Under the pieces are notes generated by a model. The model saw nothing but the letters and a program-made list of their open reading frames with translations. It was not told the origin of the DNA and searched no databases. A stretch of 64,000 nucleotides of DNA from Methanobacteriaceae archaeon. Its GTDB lineage: Archaea > Methanobacteriota > Methanobacteria > Methanobacteriales > Methanobacteriaceae. The position numbers and the translations under genes are program-made. This document shows, piece by piece, positions 37,171 to 48,123 of the stretch. The stretch spans positions 21,564-85,563 of the forward strand of contig JACBOA010000010.1 of the NCBI GenBank assembly GCA_013403005.1, read 5' to 3'. Every line of letters starts with the position of its first letter. Positions within the stretch are counted from its first letter, which is position 1.

Positions 37171-37845
37171 TTGATTTCAAAACCATTAATATGTGTTCCC
37201 ATACTCCAAAAAGACAGATCGAGTGTTTTGAAAACTGCCAATAAAGCCGTTAAGGAGGGTGCAGATATCCTTGAACTCAGGATTGATGCACTTATTGATC
37301 CGGATCCCCAGGAAGTTATCCATTTAATAGAAGAGATAAACTATCCTTTAATTGCCACCAACAGAATGAAGGAGGAAGGAGGCTATTTCAGAGGATCTGA
37401 AGTGGAAAGAACTGAACTTCTAATTCAAGCAGCGGATTATGTGGATTATGTGGATATAGAACTACAAACGGATGAAAAATGCAGATCAAAGGTTATTGGA
37501 GCTGCTAAGTCCACTATCATATCTTATCATGATTTTACAAGAACTCCTAATTTGAAGGAGCTTTTTGATATAGTTAAGAAGGAAAAAGATTTAGGAAATA
37601 TTGCTAAATTCGCTGTAATGCCTGAGAATATTCAGGACACCCTCCATGTTCTTGAAGTTCTGAACCAGGTGGATAACACTATTGGCATTGCCATGGGGGT
37701 ATTGGGAAGATATACAAGGGTTGTTGCACCATTATTTGGTTCTCCAATTACTTATGCATCTATTGAAGGTGAAGTTGCACCTGGACAACTGAATGTTAAA
37801 GATACAAAAGATATAATTGATAAATTACTGGCTGGTGATGTTTAA
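37171..37845 (+). CDS. aroD: 3-dehydroquinate dehydratase, type I
   Basis: It dehydrates 3-dehydroquinate to 3-dehydroshikimate through a Schiff base. The 224-residue protein has ILELRIDAL, IISYHDFTRTP (catalytic His) and IAKFAVMP (Schiff-base Lys), and ends with PGQLNVKD. The TTG start at 37171 follows AAGGAAGTG. The next gene starts directly after its stop codon. Confidence 0.93.
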   Translation: MISKPLICVPILQKDRSSVLKTANKAVKEGADILELRIDALIDPDPQEVIHLIEEINYPLIATNRMKEEGGYFRGSEVERTELLIQAADYVDYVDIELQTDEKCRSKVIGAAKSTIISYHDFTRTPNLKELFDIVKKEKDLGNIAKFAVMPENIQDTLHVLEVLNQVDNTIGIAMGVLGRYTRVVAPLFGSPITYASIEGEVAPGQLNVKDTKDIIDKLLAGDV

Positions 37846-38490
37846 TTGAAACTCAGAAATAGGAACCTTATAATAATAGGATTACTGGTGCTAGTAGCTG
37901 CTGCAGGATCTCTTTTTTACCTAACAGCCAATCATAACAGCACAGGGATAACAATTAAAACCAATGGTACTGAAGTTGTAGTTCAATCATCCTCATGGTT
38001 CCCGGTTCCAGATGCCATGCTCCAGGAGATGAAGATCAAGGCACTGGCAGATGTGGAGGATGCAGATAGCAGTGTAGGTTCTATAAAAACGGATATGCAG
38101 AATATTGCCAGTAAATATAATTTCACAGTAAAGGTAACCATTAAATCTCAGTTCGGTGAAGACCAGCTTCCCATGCCAGCCACTGTTAAAGGAACTTCCA
38201 TGGTACCCACCCTACAGGATGGTCAGAATATAGTAGTTCTAAAAACCACGGATTTCAAGGTAGGTGATTTGGTAGTAGCTCGGCATCCTGAATACAAATT
38301 GATTGTCAAGCGAATTGCTGAAATAAATGGAAACCAGGTTTATCTCAAAAGTGACAACCGACAGGTGGAAACCATTGGCAACCAGATACGTGTGGTGAAC
38401 GGTGTTCAACAAATGGTAACCATTCAAAAGACACCACTGGATACATGGGTCTCCAGAAACGATATTGTGGGAGTGGTAAAGCAATATTAG
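37846..38490 (+). CDS. Signal peptidase I-like (S26/S24) membrane protease
   Basis: This 214-residue protein has one N-terminal transmembrane helix (LIIIGLLVLVAAAGSLFYL), a ~90-residue extracellular part, then the S26 core. VKGTSMVPTLQDGQ holds the catalytic Ser and KLIVKRIAEING the catalytic Lys. The TTG start directly follows the aroD TAA, so it is co-transcribed with aroD. The long spacer between anchor and core differs from a housekeeping signal peptidase. Confidence 0.8.
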   Translation: MKLRNRNLIIIGLLVLVAAAGSLFYLTANHNSTGITIKTNGTEVVVQSSSWFPVPDAMLQEMKIKALADVEDADSSVGSIKTDMQNIASKYNFTVKVTIKSQFGEDQLPMPATVKGTSMVPTLQDGQNIVVLKTTDFKVGDLVVARHPEYKLIVKRIAEINGNQVYLKSDNRQVETIGNQIRVVNGVQQMVTIQKTPLDTWVSRNDIVGVVKQY

Positions 38491-38712
38491 ATTACTTTAG
38501 AGTAGTTAAAGTTCTATTAAAGACATATAAAATTCTATAATGTCAGATAACTCCTTTTAAATCTTTTTTTTCAAATTCTTTTATTCAAATTAAAAAAAAT
38601 TAATTTTAGAAATTAAATGTCATGATTTGCAGAGTAATTTACTAGGAACTCTCTTATTTTAAAAAATAATAAATAAAAATAATAAATTTAAAGGATTTAT
38701 TAAAAAATGAGG

Positions 38713-39669
38713 TTAAGTATTGCTTAATTCTGCCAATCTTTTAATCCTTTTAACCATGTTGGGATGGGTGGATAGTAATTCCATAATTTTACTGCCGGTG
38801 CTGATGTTGGTTTTCATTTCTCGTAGCTCTGCCAGTTCAGTTTCGCTGATCACACCATCCATGTCCAGATCCACCTGTTTGAGTTCACTGATTTCATGGG
38901 ATGCATCTGAGATGTCATTGACAAAGAATGCTTTAACTCCTTCTACTGATTTAACTTCTCTTTTATCCAGGTTAACGGATCCATAGACCAGTTTATAAAG
39001 GGCACTGGCTAATTTATGTGGTTTACCCCCAATCTCCACACTTCCCTGGTCTGCGTAGTACTCTCGGACTCTGCTTACGAATAAAACCAGTAATTGACCT
39101 AGCAGGTATCCTACCAGTGCAACTATGCCAATGAGTCCAGCATCACCATCACCATCCCTACTGAAGAAGGTGCTTATGAATATCCAGTAACAGAGGAGAG
39201 GTATAACACTGATTAGGGTCATCACTGCCATATCCTGATGGCGTATATGGCTGATTTCATGCCCCAGAACTGCTTTCAATTCTTCTTCATCCAGGAGGTT
39301 CAGGATCCCCCGGGTAACACAGACCCTCCCATCACCTTTTGACCGACCGAAAGCGAAGGCATTGGGAATACTGGTTTCAGATATTCCCACCTTGGGTTTG
39401 GGAATATTGGCATTCATGGCCAGTTCATCCACCATGGAATGCAGGTTAGGAGCTTCCTGGGGGGACACGTAATGCACATGCATCACTGACTCCACCATTT
39501 TAGGACCTAACATGTACTGGGCCAGCACCACCACCACAGCCATTACTGCAAATATCAAAGGGGTTCCAAAGCCTAGTAAAGTGCATATTACAGTAATCAC
39601 CGCATATAAAATACCAAATAGTAGTGCGGTGGCTAACCAGAGTCTTAATGTTAGCAAAAATCTTCTCAT
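38713..39669 (-). CDS. htpX: HtpX-like membrane metalloprotease with EF-hand loop
   Basis: This 318-residue M48 protease has two N-terminal helices, the zinc site HEISH (137-141) with third ligand Glu203 in REYYADQ, and two further helices at about 150-200. Residues 267-278 (DLDMDGVISETE) fit the EF-hand calcium loop exactly (D1, D3, D5, G6, I8, E12), placed in the cytosolic C-terminal part. A Gly/Asp-rich turn (RDGDGD, 171-176) follows helix 3. HtpX degrades misfolded membrane proteins; calcium control would be unusual. No partner gene adjacent. Confidence 0.88.
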   Translation of the reverse strand: MRRFLLTLRLWLATALLFGILYAVITVICTLLGFGTPLIFAVMAVVVVLAQYMLGPKMVESVMHVHYVSPQEAPNLHSMVDELAMNANIPKPKVGISETSIPNAFAFGRSKGDGRVCVTRGILNLLDEEELKAVLGHEISHIRHQDMAVMTLISVIPLLCYWIFISTFFSRDGDGDAGLIGIVALVGYLLGQLLVLFVSRVREYYADQGSVEIGGKPHKLASALYKLVYGSVNLDKREVKSVEGVKAFFVNDISDASHEISELKQVDLDMDGVISETELAELREMKTNISTGSKIMELLSTHPNMVKRIKRLAELSNT

Positions 39670-40144
39670 TTCTACACATACCTCTTTAAGATTTCATTTT
39701 AAGTCTTCTATAAAATATTTTTCAGCCGTTTAATAATAGTGAATAAAGTATATAAATATTACTATTACCCTGGGACTGTAAATTTAATGGGTTTTACACT
39801 GTTCATCAAGATTTTATATTTGTTTATAATGGTTCTTTCACCAAACAAACCATATTAAAGCAAAGATTGTTTACAAATATCACTCAACACCCCAATAACT
39901 TTACAGCCCCTATGACCATTAGTGAAGTTTTCCAATAGTTAATTCAAATAGTAGAATTTTTTTTATTTGTATGTTCTAAAGCAATATTTTCATTATAATT
40001 CTGTGATTTGGAATTTTAGTATGGATCTAGTTTTTTTTCTAACCACTGTTGGAATAATGTTCAAATCGAAAAACCGATATTGATTTTTCAAGGGTTTATC
40101 AATTTGTAAATCAAACATCTAAACTGGTCTTTTAAATTCTTTTT
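39670..40144. other. Intergenic region with MITE copy D
   Basis: This 475-bp spacer between htpX (its promoter side) and the DedA gene contains the inverted-repeat element at 39771-39910. The remaining ~230 bp to the right shows no recognisable gene. Confidence 0.5.
39771..39910 (+). repeat. MITE-like inverted-repeat element, copy D
   Basis: This 140-bp element has ends TGGGACTGTAAATTTAATGG and CCCAATAACTTTACAGCCCC and shares the core GGTTCTTTCACCAAACAAA with copy A. Candidate target duplications TATTACCC / TATGACCA match at only 6 of 8 positions, so the insertion is older or the ends are shifted. It lies about 100 bp upstream of the htpX start and could affect its promoter. Confidence 0.78.
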
Positions 40145-40759
40145 TCAAGGATATGCTTTTTTGTGGTAATGATATAAAAGATATGCTAAGAAAACCACAA
40201 CACCTACTCCAACTACTGTATCAAATAGATGCATGTAACCTTTAATATTTTCCCACTGAGGACCCATTAAGAATCCCACATATCCAAGGGCAAAGCACCA
40301 GGGTAGAGAACCAAAAAAAGTGTATATGCTAAATTTTTTGAGATCCATATTGGCTATACCCGCAGGAAGTGAGATAAAAGTGCGTATTCCGGGTATAAAT
40401 CGGCTTATGAGCACTGCTTCGTGCCCATATTTGGCGAACCATTCATCAGCCAGGTTTAATCTGCTTTTGGTTATGAAAATATATTTACCATAAGTTTCTA
40501 AAAGAGGCCTGCCTCCCTTTAAACCCACAAAGTAAGCTATCAAAGAACCGAGAAGGTTTCCCAGGGTTCCAATCAAAGTAATCCCCCAAAGTGTCATTTG
40601 ACCTTCCCAAACAACATATCCTGCAAAAGGCATTATTATTTCACTGGGAAGTGGTATGCAAGCACTTTCGATGGTCATTCCTATGAAAACACCCCAGTAA
40701 CCTAATGATTCTATTAAATGGATTACTGTTTCACTTAAATATTCTATTGGGCTGAACAT
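40145..40759 (-). CDS. DedA-family membrane protein
   Basis: This 204-residue integral membrane protein has the DedA/SNARE-associated core: ESACIPLPSEIIMPFAGY, GNLLGSLIAYFVG and RFIPGIRTFISLPAGIANM, where the Arg/Pro-rich reentrant loop lies. The family handles polyprenyl-phosphate or lipid flipping and membrane potential. The C-terminus (YHYHKKAYP) is short and basic. Confidence 0.85.
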   Translation of the reverse strand: MFSPIEYLSETVIHLIESLGYWGVFIGMTIESACIPLPSEIIMPFAGYVVWEGQMTLWGITLIGTLGNLLGSLIAYFVGLKGGRPLLETYGKYIFITKSRLNLADEWFAKYGHEAVLISRFIPGIRTFISLPAGIANMDLKKFSIYTFFGSLPWCFALGYVGFLMGPQWENIKGYMHLFDTVVGVGVVVFLAYLLYHYHKKAYP

Positions 40760-40941
40760 TGAAAAAGAAACCTCTTATTATATTTATTACCTCAAATAAT
40801 TAAGATTAATAGAATTAATATTCCAAGGATAATTGGAATTTTTTCGGTTTGAAAAATGTTTTTTTAGTAGTTACGATATACGAGTTTAGGTTATGATTTA
40901 TGGATTAGAGATTTAAATGTTGTGTTTAGGAGATTCAGATA

Positions 40942-41817
40942 ATGAGAAAAATTGAGATATACAAAGATACTATTCTAATATTCCTTCGTGGATTGCTAAT
41001 GGGCACTGCGGATGTTATTCCTGGAGTTTCCGGAGGCACCATGGCGTTGATCACCGGCATATACCAGAGACTGGTTCATGCCATTAGCCAGATAAATGCT
41101 AACTTCCTTATAGCAGCCTTAAAGGGGGATTTTGCTAAATCAAAGGAAGAACTCCTCAAATGGGATTTCAATTTATTCATACCTTTACTGTCAGGTATAG
41201 GTGTGGCAGTTTTAACCATGTCCAAGATCATGACGGTCATGCTGACGGTGTACACCGCCCCCACATTTGCTTTCTTCTTTGGCCTCATCTTAGCCTCGGC
41301 AGGTTTTGTATACAAACATGTTGATGAGGTTAATTTAAAGAATATCATATTTCTGGTATTTGGTCTTGTTTTTGCCATAATATTTGTGGGATTAAACCCT
41401 ATACAAGCCAACCACTCACTGCCAGTCATATTCCTATCGGGAATGGTGGCCATCTGTGCCATGATACTCCCAGGAATCTCCGGAGCTTTTTTACTGCTTC
41501 TTCTAAACCAGTACGAGTACATGCTGGCAGCCTTAAATCAGCTGAAATTTCCAGATATCATTGCCTTTTGTTTGGGTGCTGTAATAGGTATTTTATCCTT
41601 CTCCCGACTCCTGGACTATCTTCTGCAGCATCACAAATCCGTGACCATGGCATTCCTGGTGGGTTTGATGGTGGGAACCCTAAGGCTTCCCTATACTAAA
41701 ATAGTAACCACTATGGACTCCGTTATCCCGGTAATAGTGGCAGCAGTGATAGGTTTTGTTTTGGTAGTTGTCCTGGAAAGACAGTTTGAAAAATACCATC
41801 TGCATTGGGAGGCTTAA
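40942..41817 (+). CDS. DUF368-family membrane protein (putative lipid-carrier translocase)
   Basis: This 291-residue protein has about eight hydrophobic helices and the repeated signatures ADVIPGVSGGTMALITG and MILPGISGAFLLLLL, characteristic of DUF368. The family includes proteins proposed to recycle undecaprenyl phosphate (PopT). In an archaeon with pseudomurein the substrate would be another polyprenyl phosphate; that is inference. It is divergent from the DedA gene, a family with a related proposed role. Confidence 0.82.
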   Translation: MRKIEIYKDTILIFLRGLLMGTADVIPGVSGGTMALITGIYQRLVHAISQINANFLIAALKGDFAKSKEELLKWDFNLFIPLLSGIGVAVLTMSKIMTVMLTVYTAPTFAFFFGLILASAGFVYKHVDEVNLKNIIFLVFGLVFAIIFVGLNPIQANHSLPVIFLSGMVAICAMILPGISGAFLLLLLNQYEYMLAALNQLKFPDIIAFCLGAVIGILSFSRLLDYLLQHHKSVTMAFLVGLMVGTLRLPYTKIVTTMDSVIPVIVAAVIGFVLVVVLERQFEKYHLHWEA

Positions 41818-41913
41818 AAAAACTCCTAGAATATCTTATTTTTAAAAATTAACCTTTAAAGGATACTAAAATATTATTCGGTCCTTTTTCTAATTATTAT
41901 TTAGTTCGTTTTT

Positions 41914-42846
41914 CTACTCAAACTTCTTAAAACCAGTGGAATTGAAACCGTGAGCTATTAAAAGTTGCTGGTCGCTACTTTGAAGTGGTTTCTCTTGGGC
42001 TGGTGGTATGGGGCTTCCTTTTTTGGCAAGAATAATTCCCATCTTTTTATTAGCTGCTAAAAACTTCCCTGCATTTCCGTTGATAAGTATATTACCTTTG
42101 ATCATGTCGATGGCGGTGAAGTCATCAGTATCTCCATTAATGATCACTGTACCACCGTTTAAGAGTGCACCAGTATTTTTACCTGCATTTCCATTTATAC
42201 GGACGGTACCATTCCTCATGAGTATTCCAGTGGACAGATCAACATCTCCATTTTTAACTATCTCAGCATCAACATTCAAACGAGCACCTACAGTATCTTT
42301 CACTGTTCCATCATCAATAATAAACTTTTTCCCGACAAATTGGCAGCCAATTAATTTATCTCCTCCCAAGCCATTGGTAACAATGTCAGTAATGCTTCTA
42401 AACTTTCTGTAACCTTTTTGGTTGGATTTTACTTCGACCAGGTTTCCCATTGGCTCTTTAACCTCTCCTTTAACATAAATATTTCCCCGGGTCATGCTGA
42501 TCCCCATTCGGGTGTCAATATCTCCCTCCACATAGACATCTCCCACTGGAATGTCCTTACCTGTTCCTCCGAAGTACTGAAGGTCCACACCCATACTTGA
42601 AGCCAGGCGGTGACCGGCATCACCATTGATACGTACATTACCCTTATCTTTAAGGTGTTCCACCACTTCACCAAAGGTTAAATCATTTCCAGGGATTTTC
42701 CATGATGGGTCTAACTTCTCTCCCTTATGTTGCCAGTGGAAGTTGAAGGTAAAATCACACAGACAGTCTACTGGTTCGGTTACTTCTATTTCCAGAAATT
42801 TACCATCCTTCTCATCCTCTGATTTACTCCGGAAGAACTTGAACAT
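41914..42846 (-). CDS. GXGXG-repeat protein, FwdC/GltB-C-like
   Basis: This 310-residue protein is built from a right-handed beta-helix of G-rich repeats (INGDAGHRLASSMG, GNIYVKGEVKEPMG, INGNAGKNTGALLNGG). This resembles subunit C of formylmethanofuran dehydrogenase and the C-terminal domain of glutamate synthase. It stands alone, without other fwd genes, and has an N-terminal ~80-residue region of its own. It may be a structural or scaffolding paralogue; no activity can be assigned. Confidence 0.78.
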   Translation of the reverse strand: MFKFFRSKSEDEKDGKFLEIEVTEPVDCLCDFTFNFHWQHKGEKLDPSWKIPGNDLTFGEVVEHLKDKGNVRINGDAGHRLASSMGVDLQYFGGTGKDIPVGDVYVEGDIDTRMGISMTRGNIYVKGEVKEPMGNLVEVKSNQKGYRKFRSITDIVTNGLGGDKLIGCQFVGKKFIIDDGTVKDTVGARLNVDAEIVKNGDVDLSTGILMRNGTVRINGNAGKNTGALLNGGTVIINGDTDDFTAIDMIKGNILINGNAGKFLAANKKMGIILAKKGSPIPPAQEKPLQSSDQQLLIAHGFNSTGFKKFE

Positions 42847-42995
42847 AACAACCCCTCTTCTTGTTTTAAAAAACTTATATTTGCTATAATATTATCCAAG
42901 CTTATTAATAAAAAATCTCAAATAAAATTATTCAAAAACCATTAAAAAACCATTTGATATTGAGATAAAAAAAAAATAAAAAAAAATTTCATTTA

Positions 42996-43712
42996 ATGTT
43001 GATGGTCATGATGATGAGGCAAGAAGTGGTGAAATTCCTCCAGGAAAATGGTGTGGAAACCAGATTCGTCAGTATAATGGATGGGAAGGTTTATATTAAT
43101 AATCTAAAGTTGTCCCGGTTTTCACGCCGAAAGGAGGAGGTATTTCTGGAGCACTTCCCAGACTACGAGGTCAAAAGATCCAAGGTTTTCCAGAAGATCT
43201 GCACCAGAGCTTCCCGAGTACTCAAAACTGCACTGAATCCTCATGATAAGATATTAATCTCCGGTTCTTCAAATTGTGTAGATCTAACCCTGAGAACGGT
43301 CCTGGAGCCTTACACCCGCAAGTATGGTGTGGAGTTAATCATTATCCCTGAACTCGATTTCAGTCTCATGAAAGTTCAGAATATAGATGGAGAAGAACTA
43401 AAAGTAGATGCAGTGGCCCTGCCCCTTACCATGGATGAAGAAGTAGAACATATACTGGATCTTATGATCCATGGTGATAATTTAGAGCTTCTAAGTTCTA
43501 GAACTCAAAATAATGGTTTGCGCCTGATTTACCCCTTTATTAACGTTCCATTTTCATGGATCGAGTCTTGGATCGAGATCGAAGGATTGAAATGTTCAGT
43601 TGATGAATCTTATGGGATTCACAGGGAAATGTTGGAGTTTCTGGAGACTTATATTCCGGATGTAAGGGAGAAGATGATGCGATCTGCGATGTATATAAAG
43701 ATAAACAGGTAA
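42996..43712 (+). CDS. Conserved protein, possible PP-loop-like nucleotide-binding fold
   Basis: This protein of about 235 residues has several possible starts (ATG at 42996, further ATGs up to 43014), none with a clear ribosome-binding site. The segment KILISGSSNCVDLTLR resembles the SGGxDS PP-loop of adenine-nucleotide hydrolases but with altered residues. It has no zinc Cys motifs. It is divergent from the GXGXG gene. Family not recognised; nucleotide binding is a guess. Confidence 0.55.
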   Translation: MLMVMMMRQEVVKFLQENGVETRFVSIMDGKVYINNLKLSRFSRRKEEVFLEHFPDYEVKRSKVFQKICTRASRVLKTALNPHDKILISGSSNCVDLTLRTVLEPYTRKYGVELIIIPELDFSLMKVQNIDGEELKVDAVALPLTMDEEVEHILDLMIHGDNLELLSSRTQNNGLRLIYPFINVPFSWIESWIEIEGLKCSVDESYGIHREMLEFLETYIPDVREKMMRSAMYIKINR

Positions 43713-43820
43713 TGGAAACGAATCAGCAAGGATATTGTCCTATCTTGAAGAAAGTGAAAAAGTTTTTAAAGTATCCCTATTATAGATTATTAAACCTAGA
43801 ATATATCCGGAGGATGAAAG

Positions 43821-44426
<606 letters not shown>

Positions 44427-44669
44427 TAGGAAAAAATTTGTTGGTAAACTTTAAACAATTTTTTAAAAAATCTTTTACCATAATAATTCCTTTACTACCT
44501 TTTCACTCTTTTTACTTTTTCACTCTAATATTTTGAAATTTCTAAATATTGCTTGTGATTTTAGAAAATTACTCATTTATTCCCAATTTTTTTGGTAATT
44601 TTCCCAAACATTTATAAGTACATGTGAATATATCTTCTTTCCAGGACATTAAAAGGTGTTGGATAAAAA

Positions 44670-45107
44670 ATGGATGATGTAGATTTGGCTATACTCCGCT
44701 CTTTGATTAAAAATTCGAGAATTACTATCTCCCAAATGTCAAAAGAAATTGATATTCCTGATGCCACCATTTCCAACAGGCTGAAAAAATTGGAGAGTAA
44801 CATCATAAAACGTTACACTTTGATACCTGACTGGCAGAAAGTTGGTCTGGAGATAACTTCCATTATCATTATCCAGACAGAGTCCGAAAGGCATGAATTA
44901 GTAAAGGAGGAACTCTCTCGTCTTAAAGAAGTGTCAGAAGTTTATAGTGTATCTGGAGAATATGATATATTGATTAAAGTCTGGGTAAAGAGTATTGAGG
45001 ATTTAAATCAATTGATCAATTCGAAAATACGGTCAATTGACGGTGTTGAAGATTTAACTGAGATGATAGTAATGGAAAGAGTTAAAGAGGATATCCCAGC
45101 ACTTTAA
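44670..45107 (+). CDS. Lrp/AsnC-family transcription regulator
   Basis: This 145-residue protein has an N-terminal winged helix ([38 protein letters not shown]) and a C-terminal RAM ligand domain ([26 protein letters not shown]). AGGTG precedes the ATG at 44670. It sits between the PhoU-TrkA_C gene and the MgtE gene on the same strand and could control them or itself; targets are not visible. Confidence 0.9.
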   Translation: MDDVDLAILRSLIKNSRITISQMSKEIDIPDATISNRLKKLESNIIKRYTLIPDWQKVGLEITSIIIIQTESERHELVKEELSRLKEVSEVYSVSGEYDILIKVWVKSIEDLNQLINSKIRSIDGVEDLTEMIVMERVKEDIPAL

Positions 45108-45227
45108 AGGATGAAACGATATAAATGTGGGAAAATCAAATTATAACTGGCAATAGTAATGATTCAGGGTTTTTATTTGAATTATATTCCGTAAAATCAG
45201 CTAGTACTGTAATTTTAGGGTGTTTAG

Positions 45228-46577
45228 GTGAAATGGACAGAGAAACTATTGAAGATTATTGGCGACATAGTACACACCATTCTAGATTGGATGGTAAAAT
45301 TAGCTGTGCTAGTTTCAAAAAGGTCTTTAAAGATTCTCAAGATTCCATTCATCATTAGTGGTAAGTTTACGAAGTTTTTCAGAGAAGTTTCCCGGGTTTT
45401 AGGAGAAACATTCGTTGCTCTTTTTATATGTGCTATTGGTGATTTAATAGCCGGTATAGTATTAAGTGGAATGACCAACACACTGGAAATACTTCCTGGC
45501 CTTATAGTTCTTATCCCAGGGGCAATCGGGATGAGAGGAAACATATTCGGAGCATTAGGGTCAAGACTTGGTTCGAACCTCCATATTGGTACTTTAACGC
45601 CGGAATTAAAAAAATCACCAGTTTTAAACCAGAACATAATATCTGCCATGATCTTAACGGTTATCATGTCCATTTTTCTGGCATTCGCTGCTAAGGGTTT
45701 TTGTATTCTCCTGGGATTTGAGAGTATCAGTATAGTGGACTTCACAGTAATCTCAGTTCTGGGAGGAATTTTTTCCGGGGCGCTACTGTTACCAGCCACC
45801 ATTCTGATTTCCATTAAAAGCTATGAAAATGGATGGGACCCTGATAACGTTACTACACCCTTGATTGCAGCCTCTGGAGACCTTTTTACTATTCCTTCAA
45901 TCCTTTTAGCTGTGCAAATACTTTTATGGATAAGGAATGGCTACGCTGACACAATTTTATTTGTAATATTTATTATAATTGGTATTGTGGGTTTCCTATA
46001 CGGAATCAACAGAGGAGTTCATCTTAAGAAGATTATGGTGCACAGTACTCCCACCTTATTCCTTTCGTCACTATTTGGAACCACTGCAGGTACCATTTTA
46101 AACGGTAGCTTTTCCACCATTTTAAGTAATCCCAGTATCCTGGCTCTAGTGCCACTGTTTTCAGGTGAAAGCGGAGACTTGGTAAGTATCCTGGGGGCCA
46201 GATTATCTTCTGGTTTACACATTGGTTCTATAGAATCATCATTAAGACCAACAGAAGGAGCACTGAGGAATTTTGCCATTATCATAATCCTGGCCATAAT
46301 CATTTACCCCTTAATTGGTATTTTAGCCTATTTCGGTTCATTAGCCGTTGGTGTTGAATCTTTAGAACTTGCTAAAATGGTTTTCATCAGCACATCCGCT
46401 GGATTAATGCTTACTCCAATAATGCTACTAATTGCATTTTACCTCAACACATTTTCCTACAGGAAAGGCCTTGATCCAGATAACATCGTAATACCTTTAT
46501 CCACCAGTATAACTGACCCGGTGGCCAACACCTTTCTGGTGATGATGGTAATCTTCACATTGGGAGTAGCCGTTTAA
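45228..46577 (+). CDS. MgtE-type divalent cation transporter (two MgtE membrane domains)
   Basis: This 449-residue protein has an amphipathic N-terminal segment of about 60 residues and two homologous MgtE integral domains, each with the PG...R(G)[17 protein letters not shown] / [21 protein letters not shown] pore signature and the [11 protein letters not shown] / [11 protein letters not shown] end. The CBS and N-domains of bacterial MgtE are absent, the common archaeal form. The GTG start at 45228 follows AGGGTG. Regulation may be supplied by the nearby PhoU-TrkA_C protein. Confidence 0.85.
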   Translation: MKWTEKLLKIIGDIVHTILDWMVKLAVLVSKRSLKILKIPFIISGKFTKFFREVSRVLGETFVALFICAIGDLIAGIVLSGMTNTLEILPGLIVLIPGAIGMRGNIFGALGSRLGSNLHIGTLTPELKKSPVLNQNIISAMILTVIMSIFLAFAAKGFCILLGFESISIVDFTVISVLGGIFSGALLLPATILISIKSYENGWDPDNVTTPLIAASGDLFTIPSILLAVQILLWIRNGYADTILFVIFIIIGIVGFLYGINRGVHLKKIMVHSTPTLFLSSLFGTTAGTILNGSFSTILSNPSILALVPLFSGESGDLVSILGARLSSGLHIGSIESSLRPTEGALRNFAIIIILAIIIYPLIGILAYFGSLAVGVESLELAKMVFISTSAGLMLTPIMLLIAFYLNTFSYRKGLDPDNIVIPLSTSITDPVANTFLVMMVIFTLGVAV

Positions 46578-46649
46578 CGGGTTTTAAAATAGTTTCTTTT
46601 AGCATGGTTGGAGTATTGACAAAAAAAGCATTAAAAAAATAGGGAAACA

Positions 46650-48122
46650 TTATTTAAAACTAAAAAGAGAAACTTGTTTTCCTTTTTCTTTGGATTGAGA
46701 CTTCCTGGAATTATTTTTATCCTCGGATTGGCCTCCATTATTCTTCATTTCCTTCGATTCAGGGTGGGGTGCATTTTTTGAAATCTTCTTGGTTTCAGAT
46801 TTCTTTGTCTTGGTGGTTTTTTTGGAAGTAGTTTTTTCAGTGGATTTAGCTGACCTTTTTCCAGCAGGTTTTCGCTTAGATTTCACAGGTGATGCTTTTT
46901 TCGCCTTTCTATTTTTAATTTTCCTCCTACGGAACTGTTTAACCTCAGCATCATCCAGATCAAAGTAATCAGCCAGATCACGGGCCAGTTCATCCTCTTC
47001 AAACATTATTTCATAGTAGGGGAATTGCTCGATGGCCACCTTACGGGAGGTATGCATACGTTCCCCCATCTTGGCTGCGACCCGGTCTCTGAGATCCCTC
47101 TTTGCCCTGTTCTTTGATAGTTTACTGTAAAAGGTGGAACTGGCATATCTGGAGAACTTCTTATAGGTTTCATCCTTGGCCAGGGCCACCCCCACGCCCA
47201 TGAGGTCGTAGCTATACTTCCAGTAACCATAATGTCTGGTATGGAAGGCTCTCCCCAGGTACATATCTGCCTCTGCCACTCTATCATATGCCTTCTCAAT
47301 TTCCTCTGCCTTTTCATATTCCCGGGGAATGTTTTCCGTGATCTGTTCCAGGATAAAACCAGGTTCTGCTTCCAAACGAAGGGCATCTCTGATTCTTTTA
47401 GGGTTCTTGCTTTTAAGAACAGTGCGTATGGAATCAAATATGTTGTTAATGTTATCCTTTTCAGATATGATATCCAAATCCTGAGAGGTGATTTTATCCT
47501 TTCCCTGGGCAATCACCTGCAAGTCGTTAATGGCTGACCGGAGATCCCCGCGTGATCTTTTGGCCAGGGTGCGGAGTACGTGCTCTTCAAAGTCAACACC
47601 CTCCTTAACACAAATCTTTTTGAGTAAGGCCACAATAGAGTTGGTGTGCACCTTGCGGATATTGATAACCTTACATTTGGATTTTAAACTGGTTATTCGT
47701 TTGCTGTAAGGATCATTGGCCATCATTATAATGGGATGATGACCTTCCTTGATGATCTTGTTTATGGCACGGATACCACCACGATCCTCATTACCATGAA
47801 GTCCATCCACCTCATCCAGTATAATAAGCTTCCTACCCTTCCCAAAGAGAGATGAAGAGGAGGATGCCTCTCCAATGGTGTCCATGATTATATCGAAGGA
47901 TCTCTTGTCACTGGCATTGAGTTCAATGTGATCAGAAAAGTAAACTGAAATTAAATGGGCCAGGGTGGTTTTACCAGTGCCCGGAGGTCCAATGAGTAGT
48001 AGACATTTCTGGGGGTGCCCATGTTCCCAGCCTTCCACCCATTCATCAACTTCTTCCACCGCCTTTTTATTTCCCAGAACCTCATCCATCTTCTGGGGAC
48101 GGTATTTTTCAGTCCATAACAT
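46650..48122 (-). CDS. rfcL: Replication factor C large subunit
   Basis: This 490-residue clamp-loader subunit has Walker [12 protein letters not shown] near 45, Walker [11 protein letters not shown] near 103, the C-terminal collar domain, then a ~90-residue Lys/Ser-rich tail ending QVSLFSFK, a PCNA-interacting PIP box. It loads PCNA with RfcS. The ATG at 48122 lies two bases after the rfcS stop, so the two are one operon. Confidence 0.95.
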   Translation of the reverse strand: MLWTEKYRPQKMDEVLGNKKAVEEVDEWVEGWEHGHPQKCLLLIGPPGTGKTTLAHLISVYFSDHIELNASDKRSFDIIMDTIGEASSSSSLFGKGRKLIILDEVDGLHGNEDRGGIRAINKIIKEGHHPIIMMANDPYSKRITSLKSKCKVINIRKVHTNSIVALLKKICVKEGVDFEEHVLRTLAKRSRGDLRSAINDLQVIAQGKDKITSQDLDIISEKDNINNIFDSIRTVLKSKNPKRIRDALRLEAEPGFILEQITENIPREYEKAEEIEKAYDRVAEADMYLGRAFHTRHYGYWKYSYDLMGVGVALAKDETYKKFSRYASSTFYSKLSKNRAKRDLRDRVAAKMGERMHTSRKVAIEQFPYYEIMFEEDELARDLADYFDLDDAEVKQFRRRKIKNRKAKKASPVKSKRKPAGKRSAKSTEKTTSKKTTKTKKSETKKISKNAPHPESKEMKNNGGQSEDKNNSRKSQSKEKGKQVSLFSFK

Positions 48123-48123
48123 T

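Noticed and set aside
45125..45358. 77-codon frame overlapping the MgtE start
   Set aside because: It overlaps the start of a clear transporter gene in another frame and shows no family features.
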